From Podospora comata (lineage: Eukaryota; Ascomycota; Sordariomycetes; Sordariales; Podosporaceae), in the NCBI GenBank assembly GCA_017354895.1, contig CP071493.1, positions 5,518,001 to 5,582,000 of the forward strand: 64,000 nt of DNA. The letters are read 5' to 3'. The notes under the pieces were generated by a model. It worked only from the letters and a program-made list of their open reading frames with translations. It had not been told where the DNA came from and ran no database searches. This document shows positions 11,186 to 20,967 of this stretch, in pieces; within the stretch, counting starts at the first letter, position 1, and every line of letters starts with the position of its first letter. The translations under genes were made by a program, and so were the position numbers.

Positions 11186-12247
11186 ATGACAGAGCCCTCA
11201 GCGCGCCAGGGACCCCCGTCCCACCCTGACGACATCGCCAACACCAACGACAACGACCACATCCAACACCGTGTACGGTTTGCTGAGGAGGGCCCAGAAC
11301 CTGTCATCTACCAGCACAACCCAAGACGACTCCAAGATGACGAGCCTTCGCCGCCACCAGGTCCGGCTGTGTTTTGGGATGAGAACGAAAGCATCGCTCC
11401 AGCTCGGAACCAAGATCGGAACAGCATCGCGAACACGGCCGATACAGCAAACCTAGCTCAGTATACCTTCTACCGCGAGCCCACACCTCCGCCATACAGG
11501 CCGGATGAGAAGGGGTATGGGAATGATGCCGCCAGCGGCAGGATAGCTCTGGCATCCAGCGCCGGAGGAATTCCCGAAAGCGAACGCCGGCTTCATCTTC
11601 AACCTCAAAGGAGCAACTGGAGCGATGACAAGACAATGAGCCCAGTCGCCAGGAGAAAGCTTCTCTGGATTGTCATCGCGGTTGCAATCGTGATTATGAT
11701 CGGCGTTGCCGTGGGCGTGGGCGTTGGCGTTGGCGTAACAATGGCTCGCAAGTCTGCGGAAGCTCAGGAACAGGCCGAGTCCTCCACCACGCCGCCAGTC
11801 TCGGTGATAGGCTCCAGTCCCACGCCAACACCGTCAGCAACACTCAATGCTGACCCCTCCGTTACATCGTCGACATCTTCAGACGCACACACTTCTTCAA
11901 CAGTCTCTTCCTCTACGCTCACTGTCCCTTACCGACCGCCAAACCCTCATTCTGACTGCCCTGCGGCAAACAACACCATGTATCAAGTCCCGGGCTCCAA
12001 CAAACGCTTCCTTCGCCTCTGCGGCATCGACTACCACGGAAGCACCTCTTCTCGTGATCTAACCCACATGTACACGGCCTCCATGGCGGATTGCATGAAC
12101 AGCTGCGCTTCGTTTGACCAGTGCACTGCTGTCGGATGGGGGTTTCTCCCCGGCGACACTGGCAAGGAGCACCGCTGCTACATGAAGACCGACCTCAAGA
12201 CCGGCCATGCGGCAACAACCGATTGGTGTTTTGCCATGCTACAATAA
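11186..12247 (+). CDS. Single-pass membrane protein with Cys-rich (PAN/Apple-like) ectodomain
   Basis: Intronless, 353 residues. Residues 1-155 are polar, Pro- and Asp-rich and probably cytosolic, with a PPPYRP motif. Residues about 157-185 form one transmembrane helix with a striking Gly-Val repeat (VGVGVGVGVTMARK). A Ser/Thr-rich stalk follows (about 190-255), likely O-glycosylated. The C-terminal 100 residues contain six Cys (DCPAANN, RLCGIDYHG, ADCMNSCASFDQCTAVGWG, HRCYMKTD, DWCFAML), and this spacing resembles fungal PAN/Apple-type modules. Topology with the Cys domain outside is inferred from the missing signal peptide and basic residues on both sides of the helix. It belongs to a common fungal cell-surface class of unknown function; no partner is evident nearby. 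Confidence 0.8.
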   Translation: MTEPSARQGPPSHPDDIANTNDNDHIQHRVRFAEEGPEPVIYQHNPRRLQDDEPSPPPGPAVFWDENESIAPARNQDRNSIANTADTANLAQYTFYREPTPPPYRPDEKGYGNDAASGRIALASSAGGIPESERRLHLQPQRSNWSDDKTMSPVARRKLLWIVIAVAIVIMIGVAVGVGVGVGVTMARKSAEAQEQAESSTTPPVSVIGSSPTPTPSATLNADPSVTSSTSSDAHTSSTVSSSTLTVPYRPPNPHSDCPAANNTMYQVPGSNKRFLRLCGIDYHGSTSSRDLTHMYTASMADCMNSCASFDQCTAVGWGFLPGDTGKEHRCYMKTDLKTGHAATTDWCFAMLQ

Positions 12248-13290
12248 TATATTCAGGTATCGCCAAACTGGCGGTATACCCACCTTGCTTATCTCATATT
12301 TGGACTCTTTTTCGACTGTGTACTGTGTATATCATTATTGAACACATGCTGCAAAACACTTGGCGCATTTTGGCAGCCAGGATGGATTTGCAAACAGATA
12401 CCCCTTTTTTACACATGACACCCATATCGACACGCTCACGCGAAAACACAACACACAAGACGACTTTTAAGATTTACATATAATTAATAATGATGCTATT
12501 ATATTTCTTTGGGGTTGGAGGTTGGGGGACGGATTTGGAGCGGAAGGGGCTTAGTACTGATGTCTTTGGGCGGGATATCTTGAACGACGGAGTTGAGAGG
12601 AAGGGCTAGTTTGGGGGTTTGATGAAGGGCTGGGAGCAAGATATGCTGTCGGTGAAAGCGTCGGCAGGGAGATGATACGGCAGTTATGGACCTTTTTTGT
12701 CTAATGTACCGTTATTGCTTCTTGAGTAGCCAGCACGTCGTGGAGAGAAAGATAGACACTGCAATTTGAGGTCAAGGCCTTGAAAGGTACTAGACACGCC
12801 CTCTGCTATCTTACAATCTCTGCAAATCAACTTTTAAAGGCTTACGACTATATATCCGTCCTTTATGACTGTCTTTGGTGGCCATGCTGATATCTTTCTA
12901 GGTTTTTATCCCCAGTAGTAGTCTGCATTAGTTTTCGTCCAGCATCAACAGACGTGGGTTGAGTTCGAGCACGGTAGTTACACGCGCGGCATGCGGCTGT
13001 AGTTCCAAACACAGTTGAGGCTGGTTCTGGGCGTGGAGTCTTTTCAGCGGGAGCAAAGGTGACTGACCCCTGGGGATAAGTTCGAGGGTTGTTTTGGGTT
13101 TTCTATGCCTTGCAGTCTTCTCATGATGTCAGCAGCCATGCGGTCTCGTTGGATAGAATTGTGTGGATTACTCAAGAACGTCTTTTTTTAATACTATCTA
13201 AACCATCCTATAAACTTGTTGCATCCGCTGGGTTCTGTGCCTGCGAGTTGCGACAGTATAATTTTGCAAGCATATTCCACTGTCAACCCC
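12248..13290. other. Intergenic region between convergent genes
   Basis: About 1 kb between the 3' ends of the membrane protein gene (+) and the unknown gene at 13291 (-). The few short frames here show no domain or splice signals. No gene seen. Confidence 0.55.
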
Positions 13291-13938
13291 TCAAGACACA
13301 GAACCTTCAGTCACGACAATCGTCAAAGCCTTTCTTGTACGTCTGAACCGTCCCCCCGTCCAAAACAGCTCCATGAGCTTGGGTGACTTGTTCGCAACAC
13401 CCTGGGACATCGCCGCCTCAGCGATAAGTTTCCTCGTCCCGGCCGCGTCAGGGAAACGTCTCCATGTCGGGTGCAAGATAATCTCCTCCTGGCCCTTCAG
13501 AAGCTGGTTAGGCAGCTGGATGAGCTCTATCTCTTGAGCTGTCCATATTGGCTCTGTGGCGTTGTCCTTTGGGAGTTCAGACTCGAGGATGGAGAGGAGG
13601 GACTGCCATATCGGTTGGTCTGTGGGCTTGCCGCTGACGTGGTTGTCATGTCTGAGAGATTTGGCTAGGATGTCACGGAGGAGGGTGGGGTGGTTGGATA
13701 GTTTGTCTGAGGCGTCCAAAGTGAGGAGGGGGCGAGGCAGGAGGTCGTTGGGGCGTTTGAGGAGGGTGGGTGAGGCTGACGAGCGGAGGAGGGCGTCTTG
13801 AAGTTTCGTGCGGTAGGCTCGGGTGCTTTGTCTTGATCGGGGTTTCTTTTTGGCTGCTTTTTGGAGGGCTTTTTGGCGTTGCCAGAAGGAAGGGGAGGCC
13901 CAGCATGGTTGGTGGATACCGTTGATGATGCGGCACAT
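13291..13938 (-). CDS. Uncharacterised protein, 215 residues
   Basis: A single uninterrupted frame starting MCRIINGIHQPCWAS. The N-terminal third is strongly basic (KALQKAAKKKPRSRQSTRAYRTKLQ), and the rest alternates helical Leu-rich and polar segments (IWQSLLSILESELPKDN, QEIELIQLPNQLLKGQEEI). There is no signal peptide or membrane helix, and I do not recognise a domain. A short Cys/His-containing start followed by a basic stretch is seen in many small fungal proteins of unknown function. The overlapping minus-strand frame at 13665..14054 is Pro/Ser/Thr-rich and looks like its shadow. Coding status rests on length and amino-acid composition only. Confidence 0.5.
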   Translation of the reverse strand: MCRIINGIHQPCWASPSFWQRQKALQKAAKKKPRSRQSTRAYRTKLQDALLRSSASPTLLKRPNDLLPRPLLTLDASDKLSNHPTLLRDILAKSLRHDNHVSGKPTDQPIWQSLLSILESELPKDNATEPIWTAQEIELIQLPNQLLKGQEEIILHPTWRRFPDAAGTRKLIAEAAMSQGVANKSPKLMELFWTGGRFRRTRKALTIVVTEGSVS

Positions 13939-14783
13939 GGTGGGTGGTTTTTGTTGGGGCTGAGATTGGTGAGGTGGGTTTGCGTTTGTCTACATGATGA
14001 ACAGGAAAACCTGGCGCATCGGGGCTTCTTTATCCATCTTCTCGTCGACCTCATGCTGATGATGCTGTCGGGGGTTCAGGGGTCGAAGTGGAGTGCCAAG
14101 ATGCGGTTGCCTGGGCTGCCTTGAGCTGCCTGAAGTTGGAGGCCAGGGGTTCATGGGCACATCCAAAACAGCCTGAAAGGAATAGAAATTTGACATAATA
14201 TCAAAGCTTCGAGGAAGAATAGGGATACTTCTCGATTATGTGAAGACCACCCCCGATTGGTTTAAAAGGCTTATACATGCTTATTTGATACCTCCCTGCT
14301 AAAGCATCTTTTAAAGCCCCTCGTCTCCTGAGGAGGCTGACTCTCTTACAAGGCCTCTTTCCATCAGATATCACCAGGAATTCCAGACCTAGAGTTTGCT
14401 CAAACGCCAGAACACATCAGGAGAAATTGATTTAAACATTATGTCATTACTTAAAGATGATAACTCTAAGAGATCCAAACCAGCCTCTTAGTGAGGTGAA
14501 AACCAAATCAGAACTGTCAAATACCATTGCCTGCTCGTCTTTCAGAGCTGATGAGTGCTTCTCTCACCACCCACTGACGATTTCAGCCTTCCCCATCTCA
14601 GTCTAATCTTGCTCCGGCATACGAGTCAAGTGATAGCTTAAGGAGAAAGAATGGTTCGATGGGCGTGCAGTTCTTCGAAAGAGTCAGTTGCTATCGGATG
14701 TACTTGATGGAAGGTCGGAAGTTCCGACAAAAACCACAAGGACAGCAGCAAATCTAGAAACATCAAGGCATCAGTGTCGTCGG
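13939..14783. other. Intergenic region
   Basis: About 850 bases upstream of the 13291 gene and downstream of the DUF6594 pseudogene. It has moderate AT content. I see no gene or repeat here. Confidence 0.5.
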
Positions 14784-15793
14784 TCAGTATGGAGCCGGTG
14801 ATACGGGCAACCATATGAAGGTTAGGTAGACTTGCGCAGCAGTAGCAGCAAAAACATCTTTGATGGGTGCTGAGGTGAAAAGGCTTAGCGAGAAGGAGAA
14901 GAGTGCAGTGAGTCCTGAAATAGCACCCATGCGTCCCTGCATGGTTTGAATATGATACAGGACATGGATATCGAGGATAGGCAAGAGAGATGCCGCAATA
15001 GTGCAGAGGATCCTGATTGTTCGGTAGATTGCCTCATTGGCGTATATTATCGTGTTCGGTAGCAACTCTCGCGTATCCGCTTTCTAAACCGAAAATATAT
15101 GTCAGCTTTGTTCTGTATTGGACACAAAAGACAAACAAGGGGCTTACATGGACACGCCTTCCTATGACTCGGTTATACTAATGAACCAGCCCTATGGTAA
15201 ATGAGTTGGTAAAGGCTTGCTCTTCTGATGGCACTTCGAGCGATGTCAAATCTTCTCGGAACGTGGGATCCTCCCAGATAATTCGGTCGGGACTGAGTAA
15301 GTATATGTTGCGCCTATCTGGTCGCTCCATCCAACTTTGAAGTGCTTTGACCTGGCGGGGAATCGCAGGTCCAAGATCAAGTACCTGGCGATGACGGATG
15401 AGAGCTTCGTGGTATTCCTTCAATCCCGGTCGAATCTTCAAGATAGTGTCCCATTGAGCACTAACATTTCCGTGGCGGCATCATCGGCACCAGAGAGTTG
15501 AAGATTATCCCAATCCAAAGCATAGGTTTTACGGTCTTCATGATCCGACTGTTTGTCTTTTGCTTGATACCGACGGAGTCTTTCTTCCACCCTTGGAGCT
15601 CAGCTTGTTGATAAAGAAGATCTTCAGCAGACAGACCCCGGAAACGTCTTAGAATAGCCATCTCGGGGAGGTGTCCCATGGCCATGCCTAGCCTGTCATA
15701 GCCCTCAGTCCGAGATGGCTCTCCTGTTTTCTCATGGTTGCCGGTTTCGAGTTGAGCTGGAGTTTGTGCTGGTGCTGGATTTGGATCGTTCAT
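14784..15793 (-). pseudogene. DUF6594 family membrane protein gene, disrupted
   Basis: The pieces follow the DUF6594 order: GYDRLGMAMGHLPEMAILRRFRGLSAEDLLYQQAEL, then RLRRYQAKDKQSDHEDRKTY, then LKEYHEALIRHRQVL and LLSPDRIIWEDPTF, then two C-terminal membrane helices (ILCTIAASLLPILDIHVLYHI, SGLTALFSFSLSLFTSAPI, ending VFAATAAQ). Three lesions break the frame. One base is missing near 15600, just after the AELQ segment. A second is missing near 15465, before the QWDTILK segment. A TAG stands at about 15180, where the neighbouring residues (LVH, then YNRVIGRR) suggest a Trp codon. One intact GTAAGC-TTTAG intron lies about 15147..15086. Both deletions fall in A runs, so assembly error is possible for them, but the stop fits a C:G-to-T:A change. 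DUF6594 proteins are abundant in ascomycetes and of unknown function. Confidence 0.75.
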
Positions 15794-16782
15794 AGCTGAA
15801 AGTGTAAGTTGCTTTCGAGAGCATTTCACCTCAGCAAATTCGGCGTTTTTCTCAGGACGTAAACATGTATCGCTTCAATTGCCTTATTCAACGTGAAGCG
15901 GCTTGATGTGAGATGGACATCCTCATATTTACTTGCAGCAGGTGGTGTGCAATGCTTTCATCTGCAACATGCTCTCCTTCGGCCGGTCGGAATTTCGGTC
16001 AATCATCATCTCTCTTCTTCGCCGGTCGAGGTTTGGGTCAATGGAAACCAGCATGGGATTGTTCCAACTAATAAGTCACCACCTCCCTACCTACCTGATA
16101 GGTTTCCAGACAACATGTCAAGCTTGGAAAACTGGGCTGACCGTCCTTCATTCCACGACGTTTGCACTTTGCAGAGATATGACGACGTGAATGATGTACC
16201 GCCCTTTCCCTTGCCCTAAGGTATTGTGCAGTCTGCTTCTAAGAAGCACATGCAACTTCTGACTAAAGTAGATAGGCTCTTAACAAAAAGGTACACTGTG
16301 GCCCGGTTCAGTTAAGACTAAGGTATCTAGTTGAGGGTTGACAACGCTCGAAGCATGTGTGGTTGCATTTACATGGTCTAGTCTGGATATGATAACTGTT
16401 TCTTTTAGTTAAGGGGCAAACAGAAGATCCATCATCGTCGCCATGCTTCTGTTAGTAGGTACATCTAGCTGGATCTGGATGATGGGGGCGGGGTGCGTTG
16501 AAAGTTGCACTTTCTATCTTCATGACGGGACCGCGACATCCAGTTTGACACCAGGAGCCTGATCCCCGGGCCAGCACACACATGTCTCCTACCCCACATG
16601 AGAAAGCAGAGAGACCAGGCTTCCGATGAACTGCCTAATAAAAGTGTGTCTCCTTCACTCTGTTTCTTCTGTTACCTCGCCGTTACTCAGGCTTCTTGAC
16701 GTTCAACCTTTACCAACACTTCACGTCCATTCAGTCCGAAAGGATCACCGGTCACTAGCTCAAACCAAGTGAAAAGGGAACA
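15794..16782. other. Intergenic region between divergent genes
   Basis: About 1 kb between the DUF6594 pseudogene (-) and the disordered-protein gene (+). A 108-codon frame at 15893..16219 lacks any domain. The 3' half contains CT-rich tracts typical of fungal promoters. Confidence 0.5.
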
Positions 16783-18243
16783 ATGTCGTCTCCGAACTCT
16801 GACAAACCGTCCAACAACCCATATTACGGGGACCCATGGAACCCTCCTCAAACCACAGGCAAGCCATGGAGTCCCTCAGCGCCCACCAGCGATTCATGGG
16901 CATCAAGGCCTACGGATTTGTCTTCGGGTGTCAATGAGGACACTTATTTTCAAGGAGGTTCTGTGGCTCTGGGATACGCAGACAACGTGGATTACTATCG
17001 TGCCAGCTCCGCAGCAGATTATCCCCCTCAAATTGGATATCCCCCTTATGGCCAATACATCTCTGGTGATCAGTATTTCGTTTCGAATGAAAATTTTGGC
17101 CAGGACGAACCAACCGTTAGAGATAGGTATTCATCCCAGGAAGGATATATCCGCCAAAATGGAGCACCCTCCCAGCCCAACGGGAGTTATGAAGACGAGT
17201 CTGCGCCTGATTCGATGCCGTCAAACACCAGCTCGAGCCTTGCACCGGAAGACAACGAAGAGGATAAGCCAGACGATTCCTATGAAGCCCACCTCAATTT
17301 GGACTTTTCAAAACTCAAATTGAAAGATATTAATCAAAACTACGGCTACGGACAGCATGATGATTTGGAATCGGGCACTTTTGTGGAAGAGGAGCAAAAC
17401 GGCACAGTCGCCCTTCTAAGCGATCAGGGCTCTTACCCAGGCGAAGAGGGGAATTCTTCGTTCCCGAACGACAAGTACATCCTGGTGAACACCGAAGAGT
17501 CAACTCATCAATCTGGGGGCTCGAAAAAGCATTCTGCTCCACAAACCAACAAGACACTCAAAGAAGCAAAGAGCCATAGTCACAAATCCAACCGAAGGTA
17601 TTGCTCTTCTTTCCCCAGAGACGTACGCAAACCATTGCCGCTTAAATTTGGGCACAAACTTCAGACTGACAGGCGCGTTTGGAATATAGGAGTACGATGT
17701 AACGATCTACCTCTCGAACTTTGCGGGTGTGTCGGCAATACTGGTGAGAGCCCGGGACGATAACACCAACACCCCAGGGCCAATTATCAGCAGCAAACTG
17801 GCTTAGGAACTCGGTTTTGACAAAAGAATGCCTCTTGAGACAAGGGTCTGTGAAGCTTATATGATTTCAGGCCAGGCGGACTTGTCTTTCGCAGTGGGAA
17901 CGGTTAATCTAGCCGTGCAATTTGACAGCTCGACAGCAGGCGGCCCAACTGTGCTCACATTCAACATGCTTGATACCATATTTAAAGACTATGACGTCCT
18001 ACTTCCCGTCTACGTGTTACCGGGTTATGGGGATGATTACGATCCAACCGCGGTACCAGCTGTCATTGCACCACAGGGCCCAAAGAAGCCGAAGGACCGA
18101 GGTATGCATCTCGCATTCAATGGACCAATGAATCTATCTTGTACATCGCTAAGTTGTCACTAAACTTAGAAACCGAAAAGAAAATGAAGGAACAAAAACG
18201 GCGTCAAGAGGAAGAAGCAGCAAAACGGGAACGAGAGAGGTAA
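16783..18243 (+). CDS. Uncharacterised Tyr/Ser/Pro-rich protein with a C-terminal basic coiled segment
   Basis: Four exons were inferred: 16783..17622, 17690..17743, 17807..18101 and 18170..18243, giving 420 residues with every junction in frame. Residues 1-280 are low-complexity and disordered, rich in Ser, Tyr, Gly, Pro and acidic residues. Exons 2-3 encode a more ordered part (EYDVTIYLSNFAGVSAIL, then VCEAYMISGQADLSFAVGTVNLAVQFD, then DTIFKDYDVLLPVYVLPGYGDDY). The last exon adds a Lys/Arg/Glu helix (KKMKEQKRRQEEEAAKRERER). I do not recognise the family. The final bases also match a donor (AG-GTAAGA), so an extra downstream exon cannot be excluded, but the converging secreted-protein gene ends 34 bases further on. 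The exon 1 donor (GTACGC) is the least certain border. Confidence 0.6.
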
Positions 18244-18277
18244 GAATGCAAAGTATGGGTTGCGCGGAGATGGCTGC

Positions 18278-19055
18278 TCAAGTCTGCTTCATCTCGAAGC
18301 AGGTGGTGGATGCAATCTGCCAGCATATACCGGCTGGACCCAAGTCAGCAAGTTGTACTTTAAAGGTTCGTGCAATCTTTGTAACTTGGAAGTAATAAAG
18401 AGGATATGTTAGCACATACCTTGGGTGGGACCGTTGATGGTTCCATGCCACGTCTGGCATCTGTCACCATTGTACGGGCCGCGTCTCAGCTGGACATTTT
18501 CGTTGGCCCGAAGCGTGCGGTATGAGAAACCGAAGCTGTACCAGAAAGAATTCTCGGAGGGAAGCACGCGGACATTGTATGCTGGGTTTGTGAAGTGCCA
18601 GGCGCTGCCGGTGCCTGGAGGTAGAAGAACGAGATGAAATGTTAGCCTTCTGTATAACCAAGAAATTGGACTGTTGTCAGTGAGCACCTACACCAATCCC
18701 CCGAATATGCGTTCACCGTGATGCTTGTGGTTTGGCGCTTTTCAACGGCAGCGGACGGCAGCAGCCCCCTAGACTCAAGCACGTCCTCATATGAACCGAG
18801 GTCTTGCTGGGCACGAATCCAGGCCCAGCCGAGGGTTCCTGGCGTAGCGGTGTAGAAACCGTCACCTTTTGTAGCATCGTCAGGGACTGGACCCCAAACA
18901 TCAACACCCAAGGCGGTGGCGTTGACGATTGACTCGGGAATGAGCTTGGCTGGAATAGCAACGGGATTCTCCCTGGGAGTAATCTCATTCGGGGCAGCAA
19001 AGACCGCCACCGAGAGTAAGGCGATGACCTCGGAAACTATGATAGATAAGCGCAT
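18278..19055 (-). CDS. Small secreted protein with Kex2-type propeptide and four-Cys mature domain
   Basis: Exon 1 (19055..18692) encodes a signal peptide (MRLSIIVSEVIALLSVAVFA) and a pro-region ending in the dibasic site VEKR, followed by QTTSITVNAYSGDWC. The 77-base intron (18691..18615) has a CTAAC branch. Exon 2 starts at 18614 (GSAWHFTNPAYNVRVLPSEN) and ends at 18420. The last intron starts GTATGT at 18419; its acceptor is uncertain (about 18358 or about 18385, both in frame), and the final exon ends PAGICWQIASTTCFEMKQT. After Kex2 cleavage the mature part is about 100 residues with four Cys, enough for two disulfides. I do not recognise the fold. Size, processing and Cys content fit a secreted effector-like or antimicrobial-type protein (inference). 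A TATA box sits about 110 bases upstream. Confidence 0.7.
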
Positions 19056-19162
19056 CTTGGTGATACTGACTGTGAAAGCAACTGCTTGAAGAGGGTTTAC
19101 TGCGGTGATGGTAGTGATGGTGATGATGAGAGAATATTAGTTCTTCTGGCGACAACCAGCCT

Positions 19163-19169
19163 CTTTATA
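19163..19169 (-). promoter_or_regulatory. TATA box of the small secreted protein gene
   Basis: TATAAAG on the minus strand, 108 bases before the start codon at 19055, leaving room for a short 5' UTR. Such clear TATA boxes are a minority in filamentous fungi and often mark regulated or highly expressed genes. Confidence 0.5.
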
Positions 19170-19772
19170 CCCAAATCCCGTGGCTGCTCAGGCTAATGTG
19201 CCATAGCATTAGCCAACAATGAGCTCTAACCATTGAAGTCTTTTTGGTGACTTTGATGGACAGTTGCCCTGATGTCGGTCCCATACCCAAGGTATCTCCA
19301 GCAGGTAGGTAAGCCTGCGCCCCATGCACAATATATTTTACCATTGCAGATGCTGTTGGGCTTACTGAGATGATTCTGCATATCTCGTCTATTCAATGAA
19401 CCTTCATCTCTTTTCTTGGTCAATTCTGCACTAGATATAGGGCTGAGGTTGAATCAGATGCAGGTAGTAGATGATTCAATATCAATTGACCTTCTTATGA
19501 CTGACCGTAATGGATTGTACTACACCAGATGGCCTGATAGCATAAAGTGCCATGGAGAATCTCCGGGTGAAATAGAGGGCCTACATAAGGTGTGCCTGAC
19601 CACCCGTCTTGGTAAGCACCTCGCGTACCGGACTCTCATTTATGACTCTTTGGCAGCACCTTCGCAGCTTCAAGCTCACCGAACACATCCGAGAATGCCT
19701 TCCATGTATCTTGATATCTACAAGCCGGAGTGTGTTAGCTTAAATCCACAATCACCTCAAAAGCACAAAAAC
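19170..19772. other. Intergenic region
   Basis: About 600 bases between the secreted-protein promoter and the 3' end of the PRISE-like reductase gene; both genes are on the minus strand. A 152-codon plus-strand frame (19416..19874) runs into the antisense of the reductase and looks accidental. Confidence 0.5.
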
Positions 19773-20967
19773 TTACCCAGTCCACCCAAACTCCCTCGCC
19801 TTACTCATACTAATCACCAGATCGAAATCCCTCCCCAGCTCAAAATCCACAAACGCCCACGTCCCCTTCTCTAACCCATCATTCTGCAACCCTTCCCTCT
19901 CCGCTAACCTCTCCCACGCCTTTTTGACATCCTCCTGCTCCGCCCACTTGACCAAACTCACCCTCTGACTCAGCATGTTCCTCTTCACCCTCCCCTCCAA
20001 CCCCAAATCCTTCTCCCAAGCCTTAATAGGCGGCACCTCATTCATCTCAACTTTCCCTGCCAGTTCCCCAACCTCTTGTTGAAACTGCCCCTGATCAACC
20101 TCCATCCCAAATCTCCTCGCCAGCCTGGGCCACATATCCTCCCAAGTCTGCACATCCCCATTCACCACATTAAACGCCTCATTCCTCGTCTTGTCCTCGC
20201 ACACAACCCACTCGCAGAATTCCGCGTGGAGCTTGGAGCTAGTGTAGCAGTCAAAACCCGAGTAAAACCCCTGATTCCCAGGAAAAGCCAGTTTCCTCCC
20301 TTGCTCCTTGCAAACAGCAGCGTAAATCCCCAGTCCGGAAGCCAGGTTCATAAAGTTCCCGTTCGCAAAACCGATCACGTCATTAGGGTAAGTGACATTC
20401 CATCCAATATGGGGGTTAGCCTTGCAGAAATCATGGAGGATATCTTGCTGTCTGTAGTAAAAGTTGGGCGGGTAGATGTTCTGGTCCGTAAGCCAGGGGT
20501 CAGATTCCATCATCGGGTTCTTGGCGCGGCCGAGGTGGACGCCGTACTGCTTGCATCCTGTGACGAGGAGGATCCGCTTGATGGATTTGGCGGCACCGGT
20601 GAGGGTGAGCGCGCTGAGGAAGTTGGCGAGCATGTCGCCGTTGACTTTCCAGTTTTCTTCCTCGCTATCCTTTTGCATGTAGGCTGCGAAGAAGACGTAT
20701 TCGCCTGAGACGGAGGCAAGGTCTTTGGCCATGTCTTCGGCTGAGTGGAGGAGGTCGATGTGGTTGTGGACTACGTTGGAGGGGTAGTCGTCTTTTTTGG
20801 AGCGGGAGAGGGCGTGGATCGTTTTCCATTTTGTAGGGTTGGAGGCGAGGCGGTACACGATTTCTCGGCCGAGAATGCCTTGGGGGTGTGTTAGTGAGAA
20901 GGATTGGAGAGATGGGGATGATAAGGGGTTACATACCGGTTGCGCCGCACACGATTGCTGAGGACAT
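19773..20967 (-). CDS. PRISE-like Rossmann-fold SDR oxidoreductase
   Basis: Exon 1 (20967..20937) encodes MSSAIVCGATG and exon 2 (20878..19773) continues ILGREIVYRLAS; the 58-base intron has a CTAAC branch. The product is 378 residues. Splicing rebuilds the NAD(P)-binding GATGILG turn (GxxGxxG). Further family marks are VFFAAYMQKDSEEENWKVNGDMLANFL, ILLVTGCKQYGVHLG, FYYRQQDIL (the YxxxQ-type active-site segment of progesterone 5-beta-reductase/iridoid synthase-like SDRs) and WNVTYPNDVIGFANGNFMNL. Plant members reduce enone substrates. In fungi these enzymes are often adjacent to secondary-metabolism genes, but no synthase gene is visible within 10 kb, so the substrate is unknown. Length is normal for the family. 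Confidence 0.88.
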
